64,000 bases of DNA from Lepidodermella squamata (lineage: Eukaryota; Gastrotricha), in contig JBLDXI010000019.1 of assembly GCA_047495785.1 (NCBI GenBank), positions 682,001 to 746,000 on the forward strand, given 5' to 3'. Positions 1-12,138 of this stretch are shown here, piece after piece. Each line of letters opens with the position of its first letter. Position 1 is the first letter of the stretch. The notes under the pieces are model-generated. The model was not told the origin of the DNA and did no database searches. It worked only from the letters and a program-made list of their open reading frames with translations. The position numbers and the translations under genes are program-made.

Positions 1-317
1 TTAATGGTAAGGACAAACTACTGAAAAATGTCTACAACTTGTATACATATTTTGGTTTTACCTTTTACCCTACAAAATTCTTGCCGATGATTGGCGAAAA
101 TATTTCTTGAATCAGATCGCTGAAATAATGTTCCCCCTTCATGGAATCTGTACTTAACCTCAGAGTGCGTGATAGACGATAGACCCAAGCACTTTTAGTT
201 GGAATAATTTATGCTGCTATGATTCATTTTACATCACAGTTGTATGATGAATAATGTGCTATCTGACTGATAAAAGCTTGTCGTATATTAAGGGCAAAAA
301 ATAGTAGGAATAGCAAC

Positions 318-1064
318 ATGGCATCTACGATTTGTAATCGGGTGGAAATGCTTTCAATCAAAACAGTGTTTGTGCTTGGTTTGCCCGGGGCCGGTAAAGG
401 AACTCTTTGCAATAAGCTCGTCGAGGTAAAATCATGAATCTCTTACTAATTCCCCGACTTCAGTTCTCATTTTTTTCATTCAAGAAATACGGTTGCTGTC
501 ATGTTTCAGCTGGTGATGTTTTGCGTAAGGCTCGAGATGATCCAACTAGTCCGGACCGTCAGCTATTGATGGACTATCTCAAAGAGGGACGGCTGGTGCC
601 TAATAGCGTTATCATGGATATTTTGGATCGAGACATTGAAACTCAGCTGAAAACAGCCAAGTCCCCATTGGTTTTAGTCGACGGTTTCCCAAGAAGCCTA
701 ACTAACCTTAGCGGCTGGGAAGATTCTCTTGGTCAAAAGTATCCGGCACAAGCAGTCATTTTGCTTGAAGGATCTAGTGAATTGTTCACGGATAGATGCC
801 TCAAACGAACTGGTCGCCCTGAGGATACACTCGAGACCCTGAAAAAGAGGCAAGTATACCAGATGACTTATAACAAGAGGTTTTTGGTTTAACTGATTCG
901 TTCTATCTAGAGTTCAGAATTTCTACGACCAGTCCCACGTGGTGGTTGATCATTTCAGTGGTAAACACATGCTGTATCGATTTGACAGCTCAGGTGACAA
1001 GGATGCTGTTTTCAATGCAGTCGAAGGGAAACTACTAGAACTAGGGATTCTCTACTCAAAATAG
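318..1064 (+). CDS. UMP-CMP kinase (nucleoside monophosphate kinase), three exons
   Basis: Exons 318-425, 485-849 and 911-1064 give 208 residues. The enzyme transfers phosphate from ATP to UMP or CMP in the cytosol. Visible features: the P-loop GLPGAGKGT (residues 21-29), the NMP-binding motif SAGDVLRKAR, the segment LVDGFPRSLTNLSGW, and a LID segment RCLKRTGRPEDT followed by KKR. The NLSGW motif resembles the NLQGW of UMP-CMP kinases more than adenylate kinase. The LID is a few residues shorter than in typical family members. The second intron (850-910) uses a GC donor, AG|GCAAGT; reading it this way joins KKR to VQNFYDQ in frame, whereas the nearby GT does not. Length is close to the usual 195-210 residues. 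Adenylate kinase 1 is the alternative but less likely. Confidence 0.9.
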
Positions 1065-1464
1065 TTTGCTTTTAGCTAGACTGACTTCGCCTTACTCAAA
1101 AACCCGAAAGAGTGGAGACTTTCAGTCGCGAGCAAGTAAAACAAATAAATCCTTTTCATGAAGACCAAAGCACTAATGCTCTACTGGCAACTGCCAAACA
1201 ACATCCAAGTCAGATCAATCTCTAGTTTATTCTTCCATATCTCTATCGTCATTGGTAATTTATCATTGACTAAATATTATTTACCTCACAGATCTTAGGC
1301 GGCTTGAGATTCTTAAGCAATCAATTTTCTAACTAGTGAAAAATTACCTATATAGACCAAACTTTCACGGACAACATCATACAGGTTATTGAATTGAGGA
1401 ATGACGGTTTTCAATGAACCGTCTCAAGGTTTTCCAGAAGACCCATATACTCGTACGCATGTAA
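1065..1464. other. Convergent intergenic spacer
   Basis: The kinase (+) and the receptor (-) end towards each other here. AATAAA at about 1144-1149 on + and TTTATT (AATAAA on -) at about 1227-1232 are plausible polyadenylation signals. No coding signal seen. Confidence 0.5.
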
Positions 1465-3990
1465 TTAGTGCGAAGAGGCGAAAATCCGTCTCAAATGTGA
1501 TGAACTGGTCCAGGCTGGCATCCTGAAACCACCACTAGGATGAGGACTTATATCCTCATGATGCGCTGCAGTTGCAGGCCTCGATCTGGAATGCTTTTTG
1601 AGTTTCGTGAACAAAATCAGGCCGTTATTAATGGCGGCGAACAGGAAACTTGTGATAGCGGCAAGAATGGCCAAAGCTTGACTTGAGCGGGCAACAAGCA
1701 GTCCGATAGCCACTCCAGCTAGGATGATCGTAGCCAGTACGTACACGGCTGATGTGATTCGCCTCACTAACCATGCGGAGCGAGATCTGATGACGCGATT
1801 CTTCACTAGAGATCGAGCTCTAAAGGCTAAAAGCAGCGCCCTTACGAGATTTAAAACGAATCCCAAGCCAGCAATTGCAGTTAAAGCTGTTGAAATCGGA
1901 GACTTATATGTCAGTGACGAGAGGACGCTGCACTCTATAAACAGATGTTGGTGAACAACAAAGTGACTAGTCGCCGAAGAAGCATCCGCATCACGAACAG
2001 AATTGATGGGCTGGAAAGGTTCAATTGCGATAGATAAAGCCAATAGTAATGGCGGCAGGAAGGTGAACAATATGATGCGAACCACCTTGACCTTCGAATT
2101 TCGAAACAAATTCAGCTGATTCACCTCATGAACTATTTTCTCTGAAATGACAACGAGAGATGCGTTGTACCCAAGTGCAAAAAGCACGACCATTGCTGTA
2201 ATGTTAGGACAGGGATTTAGAACAAATCCAACAGGCATGACAAAAGTATGCGTGACTCCGATCAAACTTCCTGTTAAGAAAAAGGCAGACAACATAACTC
2301 CACTGGCACGTCTAGCCAATACATAAACCAAGTGCGAAATCGTCAACAAAGAGAGGGCTGCCGCACACGTAAACAGAGTGATGTTAATTGTCATGGTGAC
2401 GAACGGCGTGTTAACAACCAACACTTGTAGCCGATCTTTGGGTGGTAAGCCGTCTTCAGTGTACCACTGAATTTTCCCATCGTAGACAGTCATTTTGTCT
2501 TTAAGCTTTGTGGAAACGTAGTGGCCGACATTTCCAGACTTACTCTGGCCTTTTTCAACCACAGATTGAGTGAAAACGATAGGCATGTAACCCGTAGGGA
2601 GATCAATTTTCGGATTGTAGCTCCATTCACCCTTGATGCCCTTCAAAAACAGTTTTCCAGACATTTGCCGGAAAAGCTCAATTATGAAAGAAGGATTTCG
2701 ATTGTAATTTACAGAATCCAGCGTCCAATCAGCCAAAGATGAATTGCGTAAGTTCAAATAATTTTCAGATTCATTGAGCAAATACCCAGCTATTACAATC
2801 CGGTCATAAATGACAGGCGCGAAGTATTCGTAGCCAATAGCCGGAGAGACATCATCCACGCCTTGGCGGACATAATTAAGAAAGGAATCCTTGGTTTCAC
2901 CTAGCGAATCTTTGAAATCATCCCCGAAAATGTCGGCCATGAATCCATCTGAAAAGAAAATGAACCTTGGTATGACTTGCAGGAGCATTTCCTTGGTACA
3001 CCATGAAGCCATGGTGTCCGGAATGTCATTGGTCTCGTCAAAGAAGGTCCAGCCATATGAGAAAACGACGTAAGCGGGGCTGTACATATCGTACTTGTGG
3101 AGGTAGCAAGCAATGGGCAGAGCACTTCTAATTAATCCCAACATGATGATTCTTGGCTCTTTCTTCTTCAAAGAAGTAAACACCGAGTTCATTTCGAAGT
3201 CATCTATTTCTTCTCCAAACTTTTCCATAGCAATGAGGGAGACGTTTTTTGCTTCGAACTCTCGTACCATTACGGGATCCATCTAGAAAAAGCGTTAGTT
3301 TTTCAGTTATGAGCATAAGAAGCCTCGAAGCATTCATCTTACCATATTATTAAATGTGTTGGTGTCTGCCAAAACTGCGACTCGTTTCCATCCCATCTTG
3401 TTGATGAACTCGACTCCGGCCGGTACAAAGTAGTCCTGTCTCTCACCAAAGGGCAAATAATTAGGGTAGCGAGATTTAGAATCAAATATTTGAGGCATGG
3501 GATAAATGTTCGTGCCCATCATATTGTATCCACGCAAGATGTTCACCAGTTTCATTTGACCTTCTTGGGCCGATTCCATCAGGATTACAAGGGGGAGGAC
3601 CGCTTCATTGTCGTCATCGCTGTAACTTCTCAACTGTTTTGTCAGCTCTACAATCGATGCAGTGTCCTCGCATCGGTCGTCGATCAGGTCGAATTGCAAG
3701 TTGTACCCTGGCAACCAGTTTGGCTGACTAGTGAGCTTCTCGAGGGCAAGTCTTTGAGCTAAAACGCCGATCGGACCAAGAGGATTGCCGCTTGAATACA
3801 TTAGCGACGTGAGCACTCTTAATAATTTCGGCCTCGTCGATGTGTAGTTGACGCTTTGGTTTCGCCAGGTGTCTACCCTCATGTATGAGGGCATCGGCGT
3901 GGTTATGGGAACAACATCCATTTTCAGATTTTGCGCTCCGATCAGAATAAAATTCTTCGCAATCCAAAGAATAATGCTCAAAGTTAACAT
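1465..3990 (-). CDS. GABA-B-like class C GPCR (receptor A), two exons
   Basis: Exon 1 is 3990-3343 and exon 2 is 3282-1465, joined in phase 0 by a 60-nt intron, giving 821 residues. I chose the ATG at 3990 because a hydrophobic signal-like segment (MLTLSIILWIAKNFILIG) follows at once; in-frame ATGs further upstream reach 4209. The N-terminal about 500 residues form a periplasmic-binding-protein/ANF-type ectodomain with several N-glycosylation sequons. The motif W..DGLPPKDR just before the membrane domain matches the PPxDR pattern at the end of GABA-B ectodomains. Seven hydrophobic segments follow, then a basic tail. It belongs to the same family as B1-B4 but its 7TM region is encoded without introns, so it is a distant paralogue. 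Ligand unknown; GABA itself is not implied. Confidence 0.85.
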
Positions 3991-4683
3991 TCTTGAATGC
4001 AAAACAAGTTTTTTGAATGGGTTTGTTAGTCTGAAGTCTGAACCACAATTTTTCGAGACCTGGACTCGTGTTAAAACCATTTTAATGCCTCCGTAGTAGG
4101 TACAACAGTATAGAGGCCACAATAAGCCTGGAATAGAGAGAAAAGTGCTACATAGCGCATTACCGGGTTCACCCTTGCACAGAATAGCAGAGAGAAATAT
4201 GCATAGCATTTCGAACCGCTCAAAACACGCTACCTATGATTAGAAAGCTTGCACATTTTTTCTTGACATTCTGAGAGCGTCTAAGGAGAGCAGCTTGAAT
4301 AGTTGTCTGTCTCTACGCATCAGCCAATCCACGTAAATCTGTCACTCGAGAATCCACTTCCTTTGCTAATAGCACGAGGGCGCAAAATAACAGGAAATTT
4401 CAGATCTGACACAGTTTCGCCCATCCCCAATTTCGTATATACTCACGGAAATGCCATTCTGTTAATTTGAACAATACCTGCTAGGACAAACCAAAGTGCT
4501 CATCATTCGATCGATTATTGTGACACTTAAATAAGCTTTAACACGGCGGCTGATGACTCAACCAGGGCAAAAGCGCATTTAGACGTTTATTTTTGAAAAC
4601 ATTTGTTGTTTTACATGTCTCTAACTTGAACACAATATCATCAGACAAAGCTCATTGCGTCGAAATTAAAACGAAAAAGGAGA
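3991..4683. other. Intergenic, upstream of receptor A and downstream of the STAND gene
   Basis: No convincing exon. It should carry the promoter of receptor A and the 3' UTR of the STAND-ankyrin gene. An open frame continues upstream of the receptor start to 4209, so a longer N-terminus is possible but has no signal-peptide-like start. Confidence 0.4.
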
Positions 4684-7600
4684 TCATGTGGCCTTGTATC
4701 CGTTGATGGAGGCTATCAATATGGCAGTTCGCCCTTTCCGATCCGCAATGCCGGGGTCTGCTCCATTGGCCACCAAACACTCGACAGTATCCCAGTGTTT
4801 GTTTTTCGCAGCTAGTGACAGAGCAGTATCGCCATTGCTATTCCTCCGATTAATGAATTTTCTGTCCTTCAACTTGCCGCTTTTAGACAGCTGAGAAATA
4901 ATAAGTGACACAACCTTAGAGTGGCCACTTCTGGAAGCTATTGTGAGGACGGTGTCACCATCACCATCTGTGGTGGTGGCATCAACTTCGGGACAGTTTT
5001 GCAGCAAAGCTTCAGCTACATCCGCGAATCCAAATTGGGCAGCTGCTAGAAGCGCGGTACTTCCACTGTTGCTTTTAGCGTTAACATTCGCTCTGTACTC
5101 AACAAGCAATTCTACCATTTCGAGCCATCCCGATGAGCAAGCTATCATTAAGCATGTAATGCCTTTCGCATCTTTGACGTTGACATCTGCCCCATTGTCG
5201 AGGAGAATCTTTGCCACAGCGTAACTTCTCCTCTGAATCGCTAACATCATCGCAGTAACTCCATTCGAGTCCTTCATCTCGATTTTAGCGCCGTTATTGA
5301 GTAGAAAATCGACAGAATCTGCGTCATTTGCGAGCACTGCCATCATCAGAGGGGTAACACCGGATTTAGAAGCCGAGTTTACGTTTGTCCCCATCGACAA
5401 CAACATATGAGCACAATTTGTCCGTTTGTTTTGAAGGGCCAACATTGCGGCATTACAGCCGTCGTTGTTACAAGAATTCACAAGTTTGTTTGCCGAACCG
5501 GATCTCTCCACAATTAGCTCTATAGTCTCGATATAGCCCCCGCGAGCAGCCATCATTATGAGAGTATTACCAGACATGTCTCTTTCATCAAGATGGCGAG
5601 CCTCTCCAGGCCGGCTATTCAGCAGCATCTCCAAAATCTCATGGTGACCATTTTGGCAGGCTGCCATGACCAAAGACTTGCAAAGCTGTGTTTTCACGCT
5701 AGTTTTAGCACCTAAGGCGAGAAGTAGCTGGACTGTTTTGAAGTGCCCATTCTGGACAGCACTGAAGATAGCCGTTACTCCATCAACCGTCTTCAACTCC
5801 AAGTTGGCCCCATGCTTTGCTAAATTTCGAACAATATCTGTATAGCCGTATTGAGATGCGACCATCAAAGCGCTGATTCCAGACCGATTTTGGATATCTA
5901 CATTGACTCTATGCTCCAGTAACAGTTTAACAATATTTAGATGCCCGAAGTAGCTAGCTTCTATTAGAGCTGTAGATCCATTGTCGTTAGTCGCATTCAA
6001 ATCAACGCCTTTATCGAGATGGTGTAGTAGAAATTGAACGATATCCTCCCTGCCATTAGCAGCAGCAGCTATGAGAACTGTAGACCCATTCTTGGACCGT
6101 ACATCGTCGATATCCCATAAATACTGCTCGTCGGTAATTGTTCGAATTTGAGTAGAAACTGTTTTCAAATCACCGTGTATTGCAGCTGCTATCATCGGGG
6201 TGCATTCAATTGAATCCTGCGCCTCATCAAACCAGTACTTTCGATCTTTCACCAAGCTGAGCATTATCTGATAATTTGGTTGGGTTACCAAGAATTCATA
6301 CAAGGATTTGTGTTCTTGAGACGAGTCTTGATGATTTTTCGCGATCAGAAGCAAGAGGCTATCACCCTCATGATCACATTCAGACATTGCTCTCAGGATA
6401 TTAAATTTTCTGAGGACGAATTTTTTCAGGAATTTCGAAAGAACAAGCAGCGAAATCTTCCGGCCGGTGTGATCTGTCCAGTCGAGGTGGTAAAGAAATC
6501 GCAAAAAGTTACACGGCGAAGAGTTGACGATGAATGAATCGCTATTTGTAGTGCAGAGCTCCCACAAGTGATAACTTTCGACATTGGTCGCGAGTTGGCG
6601 AAGGAAATGCTCTTGCTTCTGAATCACCGCATTGCGCAGAACTGAGAAGTCGACAACCTTCACGCGAAGATCTTGCAAAGACGTTGCTATATTGAATCGT
6701 GGAAGGGACTTTAACGCGGATTTGTGAAGGAGTTGATGCAGAACGACGTAATCTCGATCTAGTTTTCGAATTTTACTAGCCAAGCCATCGCGAGTAAACA
6801 GTTTAACCAGCTCAGTTGCTTCCGTCTCACCACATTGCCACAGAATGGCAAGTCCTTTAACATCGATTAATTCGTCAGGACAAAATAGGAGAAGTGAGAA
6901 GAACCGAAATATTGTCGTCTCGTCGTATGACATCAATAGGCAGTACACCAACCTTCGAAGCACAATATAGGGCTGGTCTTCCTCGCTCAGTCCATCAGGC
7001 ATTGGCTCCAAGTAATCCATCATCACGTCGACACTATGAACGTCTTTGACCAACAAATAGAACTTGAGAATGATCCCACTGATAATTGATAGACCATGGT
7101 TTATCGCGGACATTCTTCTGGCCAAAGCGGGCGGGAGGGAGTAAGATTCCTCGAGGTAAGATGAAAGCAGGTCCTCATGAATAGGGTCAAGGTGAATATT
7201 CCTTGCTGGGCTGTCATTCGGAGTATCGGTGATCAATATGAATTTTGCCGATTTACTTTTGAGGGAATTAAGATTTTCAACAACTTTGTTGACACTTCTA
7301 AGGTTATCAAGGATGAATAAAAGTGGGGAGCCGTGCAGACTTCGGTCTATAAGCTTGCCAAGGTGATTAGGATGTCTAGTTTGTTCGAAATAGTTTCCAC
7401 TCGGCGGATTCGTGAGGTGCTTGGAGGCTTGGTACAAATAATCGCAAAAGACCTCCATGTCATCGATTCGGTTAGTGTAGTGGACCCAACAAAAATTGGA
7501 GGACAGTCCCATTGACTTCAGGTTTGGATTTTTCGATGCGAGAACACTGGAAACAAAAGTAGACTTCCCCACTCCTTTGTTGCCACTGATAACAATACAC

Positions 7601-7785
7601 GACTCTGTAGCATTGAAAATAAACAAATCTTATGAAACAATGGAAGTAAGCAAACCTGATGATGACAGCCGGCATAGGTCTGTGATAGCCCCTTCGAGAG
7701 CTTCTCTCTCGGCTAGCCGACAGCTGATTTGCAAGTTGTCTTCGTGTTCCATTACAGGCACGGCAAAGTTGCTGCAAAGCGCCAT
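4684..7785 (-). CDS. STAND (NB-ARC-like) NTPase with C-terminal ankyrin repeats
   Basis: Exon 1 is 7785-7656 and exon 2 is 7604-4684 (51-nt intron, phase 1), giving 1016 residues. An in-frame TGA lies just upstream of the ATG. A Walker A motif GNKGVGKST is at residues 51-59 and a Walker B LLFILDN at about 138-144, followed by a sensor-1-like FILITDT and a helical/winged-helix stretch. About 15 ankyrin repeats run from about residue 511 to the end, all inside exon 2. STAND proteins are nucleotide-dependent signalling switches: the repeats are expected to bind a ligand or partner and the NTPase to oligomerise. No death, CARD or TIR effector domain is visible; the 43 residues before the NTPase are too short for one. 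The last repeat ends abruptly at GYKAT, so the C-terminus may be trimmed. The protein is probably cytosolic. Confidence 0.85.
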
Positions 7786-8963
7786 CTTTCAGGCAAGATG
7801 GCGTTAGAAGCGTGAGAAAACTTAATGACCGACATTTTAGGATTCCAATTGACTTTACAAATTCCGGCAAGTCACGTCACTTTAAGGTGAGAAAAACTGT
7901 GTGGGGGTTTGCCGCCGGCAGCCGCTTAGTAAGAGCAATCGATCATCATATAGGTCGCTATGTTTTCAATCACGCATGTTTACGTCTCCATCGATTGAAC
8001 CTAGCTGGGTTGAATTAATGATGAGTAAGAGCTACGTTAAAAGACATGTCTCGATGATGAAAGCAAAACAATTTAAAATTTAATGCGAACGATTTTTCCA
8101 TCAATATTTTTGAGTGCTGTCACGGTAGCAATTTATTGAACAAAGTCATCCGTCTTTCGAGCCGAACTGAAGTAAAGGAGCATAGTCGTATCAGATATTA
8201 GGATTCAAGTGAATCGATCTCATAGTGCGCGCGTTTCAAAGGTACCTATCTTCGTCGTTGCAGTACACTCGTCCCGCGAGAATTTTCCTTTTCCTCGCTT
8301 CGTTCGTGAAACTTTCAACAAACCTCGGAGGACGTGATCTTTGCTCCTGCACAGTTGGGACATGAATAAAAACTGAAAATATGTTACAGAATGGCCGATA
8401 TAGCCGCAAGATTAGGAAAAAATGTGGCTATTCAAGATATGACTGCTCAATTTGCGGGCTTTTTCGACTAATGCTCAGCATGCTCTGAGTCATTTTTTAA
8501 TGCATTTTTCAAACGCGAGGGTATGTCTTGAAACAGGAAGCATCTTGAATTGAAATACTTGAATTGATCAAACGGCACTTGTGAAATATTACAAATAGCT
8601 CAAAACTGAATTTGATAGCTATAGGTAATAAGAGGTTCGGATCAGGCCGATATTATTCATCCACGTCCAATGAGAGGTAACGTTTCCGTTGTCCATGCTG
8701 GTTTGAAGGAAGCTGACAACCGACAAAGCTTATAAATTTTTCCCTGTGGTGCTGCAATCACCGCAGAGCTTGATTACGAACCTTCTGCCTAATAGTATGA
8801 TAATATTAGAAACAAAGCAAGACAAAAAAATCGACTTCCTGCTCATTTTCAGATTGTATTTCAATGCTATCTTTCACGCAATCACTTTATAACCACGCAA
8901 TATATGTTGGCTTGAAAATAAATTCCGATCATAGGCTAGTTCAAGCAAAGCGCAAAGTCAAGA
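7786..8963. other. Intergenic spacer between the STAND gene and receptor B1
   Basis: Divergent promoter region of about 1.2 kb. Short open frames at 7812-8083 have no splice or family support. No repeat or RNA gene recognised. Confidence 0.4.
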
Positions 8964-11826
8964 ATGATAGTTGTAATTAAAATCTTCTTCTCTATATCAT
9001 CATGCGCACAGGTATTCGGAGATGGGACAAGTGGAAATCAGCGAAACAAAATACCCATGGATCAGCCTATGCCTGCTTATGGCAGCTTGTTTTCAAACGA
9101 GACTAGAAGTGCCAAAAACATAACGATACTTAATTCTGTATCTTACTCCGGCTTATTCCCAATCGGTCCGATCAGCACTGAATCATCGGTTGCGGCGCTT
9201 GAACAGTTGCAATCTGCTCTTGGAATACTTCCAGGCTACAATTTACGACTCGAGTTCTTTGACGACAAGGTTAGATCACGTGAAGTCTTAAGCCCGAAGT
9301 CTTTTTTAACTTTGCAATATAGTGCGACGATGCCAAGGCAATATCTGAGCTGGTGACGCGCTTGAGAGATAACGATGAAGAAAACCGCTTCCCTGTTGTA
9401 ATTCTCAATGACTGCATCGACGTTGGTCAACTCATAGCAGGTTATATCGTTAAACCGTTCAACAATTTGGCTGTGAGTTTCACGAGTTCTTAATTCACTT
9501 TCATCAGTAAAGTTCATCCCATTGTATAGATTGCCATCGCGCAATTAAGCTTCAAACTGCAAGAACTTCGCGCAAAGATGCCGAATTTTTATGACCTGGG
9601 GGAGAGGGCTGACTTTGGCTGTGTCGCTTTAGCAAAATTTCTGGTACTACTGAACTGGCGACGGGTTGCGGTTGTCTCACATACAGATGCATTTTGCAAC
9701 ATGGTTAGATATTCTCCGCTTAGACAAGCCTATAAGCCCGTAAATTTATTTTAAAGTTGGACGTGATTTTGGTGAACGAATTCGAGAAAAGCAACATTAC
9801 CATTGCATACCATTTGAAAACCGATTTGAAGTTGAACGACGAAAGCTCAGCTTCGCTTTTTGAAGAGATGAAGCAAACAGACCCACGAGTCATTATCACT
9901 CATACTTCCTCGGCTGAGGTCGTTGCTTGCTGGATGCGTCGATTTGGATTTTACGGTCCTCATATTCAGATAATGACATTTCTGTGGATATCTATAGACG
10001 AAACTGCTCTTCCGAGTGATACACAACCATGGTGCTCTCAACAAATGATCCGAGAAGTGATTTACAGTTTTACCCATCACTGATTTTCTTGATAACGCTA
10101 TGCAGGTTTTAAGTAGCTTCTGGTATTTCGGAGACTCAACCATAGCGGATATCTACGGGGTAAATGCCTCCGATTCTACAGGGCTCACTCTCGATAGATT
10201 GCAAAACCGTCTTCGAGATAAGATTGAGCGTGTCGATGACGCCGCACCTATATTGGCTTATTGGCCCCCAATATTTTACGACCGTGTGTTAGCTGTCGGC
10301 CTAGTTCTAAACGAGACTGAAGGCGTTCTGAATCAGCGTAAGCTAATACCATTAGAAATGACTAATTTTCCTATCTGAGTTCAAGGTAACCAAACGTTGG
10401 CAGATTGGACAACATCTTCCGACAGGTTTATCGCAAACGGCACAGAGATCGTGGATGTCATGAAGAACGTCCTTGTAGAGAAATTCAGTTTTACAGGTTT
10501 GAAGGGGCAGTACAGCTTTGACAAAACGAATCAGCTGCCTACAGGAAGCACGCCCTTCATCGTAGTTCAGCAGATTTACTCTTGCGAGAGAAAGGCTGCA
10601 AATGAATTGAGAATAGTTGCGAATTATCTTTCTGCTAGGAAAGATAGACCTATTGTCATCCTCGACAAGATGATCTGGAGAACTGTCGATGGCCTGCCTT
10701 CGAGAGACGCGATAGTCGTGCTAACGAAGATCCTTCCCTTCATGTCACTGGAGTCAAACATCATCCTAAAAGGTAGGCGACATAGAATGTGAGGTTAATT
10801 GAGCTGATTATCGCTTCTGCAGCAATCGCAGCCTTACTTTTACTATCGATAATTTCGGCAATTTTTGTCTACTTCGTACTTCGCCACGCTGTCAGCAGGA
10901 ATAAATTACATGAACTGGACATGGTAAGTGTAAGCGGCGCTGCTGTTCTCGTGTGCCACGTCTTCGCGATCCCGATGGATTCAGCACAAAACAGTAGATC
11001 TGAATGTGGCTTAATTGCTGAAATGCTGTACATTGGATACTGCATGATGACCATCGGTTTGTTCCTGAAAAGTTGGCAAAGCTTGAATTCTATGCCACCT
11101 TTGAGACAAAAACCGAGTTACTTGAGGCCGAATCCACCCGAATCTATCAAAACTGACAGTGTAATCGAAATTGGCAAATGTGCCTTGTGGGTTCTGGTCA
11201 ATGCCGCTCTTATAAAAACTTATCCATCTTGCCTAATCAGACAATTCTAAAGGAGGTGAGATTCCAGGTCTTGGACCGATACGAAGCCTATGCAGTTCGG
11301 GAATATCGCTACGAATGCGCATTATTCACCGAGATAGGTCCCACCGAATTCACAATTCTAGCTGTAATTGTGGTATTGCAAACTACGCTTCTTGCAATCG
11401 CATGCGCCAGATCAGTGATGGGGAATATGGTAAATCTTTGCATCTTTCAGTCATTCTGGAACGCGCAATATTATGTTAATTTAGCGATTCTTCAATCGGC
11501 AAATTACGATGAGTGATTTCAGGTTTTCATCTATCGGCATTTACGGTACTGCAGTATTGCTGTTGGCTTGTGCTTTCGTAGTGTTGCTCGACAGCTCCAA
11601 CGGTGAACATGTACAACTGACGGCGTCGAGCTTCTCGCTTTGCATCGCAGCGCTAATATCAGGGTTAGCGATTCTTCCAAAAGTTAGTTGAGACATAGGC
11701 AAATCTTAGGCTTAGCTATATCATCTTGTTTTATAGGTGAGGAAAACAAGCTCCGCTAACAGAATCGGCAGCAGAACTACTGTGGCGTGGAGCAGTATCC
11801 GCAGAAGCTGCATCGGGGCGGTATAA
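8964..11826 (+). CDS. GABA-B-like class C GPCR, array member B1, with a frameshift
   Basis: Nine exons: 8964-9269, 9323-9472, 9530-9703, 9757-10056, 10106-10337, 10386-10772, 10823-11429, 11485-11682, 11737-11826. Introns are 48-57 nt and sit where they do in B2-B4. Encodes a signal peptide, a binding-protein-like ectodomain (exons 1-6) with the pre-membrane motif WRTVDGLPSRD, seven hydrophobic segments (exons 7-8) and a short basic tail (exon 9). Exon 7 is 607 nt where B3 has 608: near 11221 the frame slips between ALIKT and LPNQTILKEV, a net loss of one base modulo three against B3 and B4, so a literal reading stops at TAA about 11250. There is no GT-AG pair to explain it as an intron. Either a young pseudogene or a sequence error; everything else is intact. 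Confidence 0.75.
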
Positions 11827-12138
11827 ACGACAAGCTTTACAAATGAACCGTGAACATTTCTCCAACTACACTTTGAATGCTTTATGATGAAGACAGCTGG
11901 CACAAAAATAGTGAAATAGCTAACCTTATACCAACTGATTTTCAAGAAATACTAAACTAATGTTTATAGTAATAAATAATTGGTTAGTAATTAGGCGCGT
12001 TTTGCATTGTAAGGTGTTTACGACAGTGTGATTCAGATTAGGCATATCACGTCGTCTCCTCGAAAGCCGAGGCATGTACCCACAATCCTTTTCGATAGCT
12101 TTCTCAATACACTTTACATTAAAAGCACCGAAGGAGCA

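Noticed and set aside
1724-3125. Several plus- and minus-strand frames inside receptor A
   Set aside because: Shadows of the receptor exon; no independent support.
7812-8083. Two overlapping plus-strand frames after the STAND gene
   Set aside because: Short, overlapping in different frames, and no homology to anything in the window.
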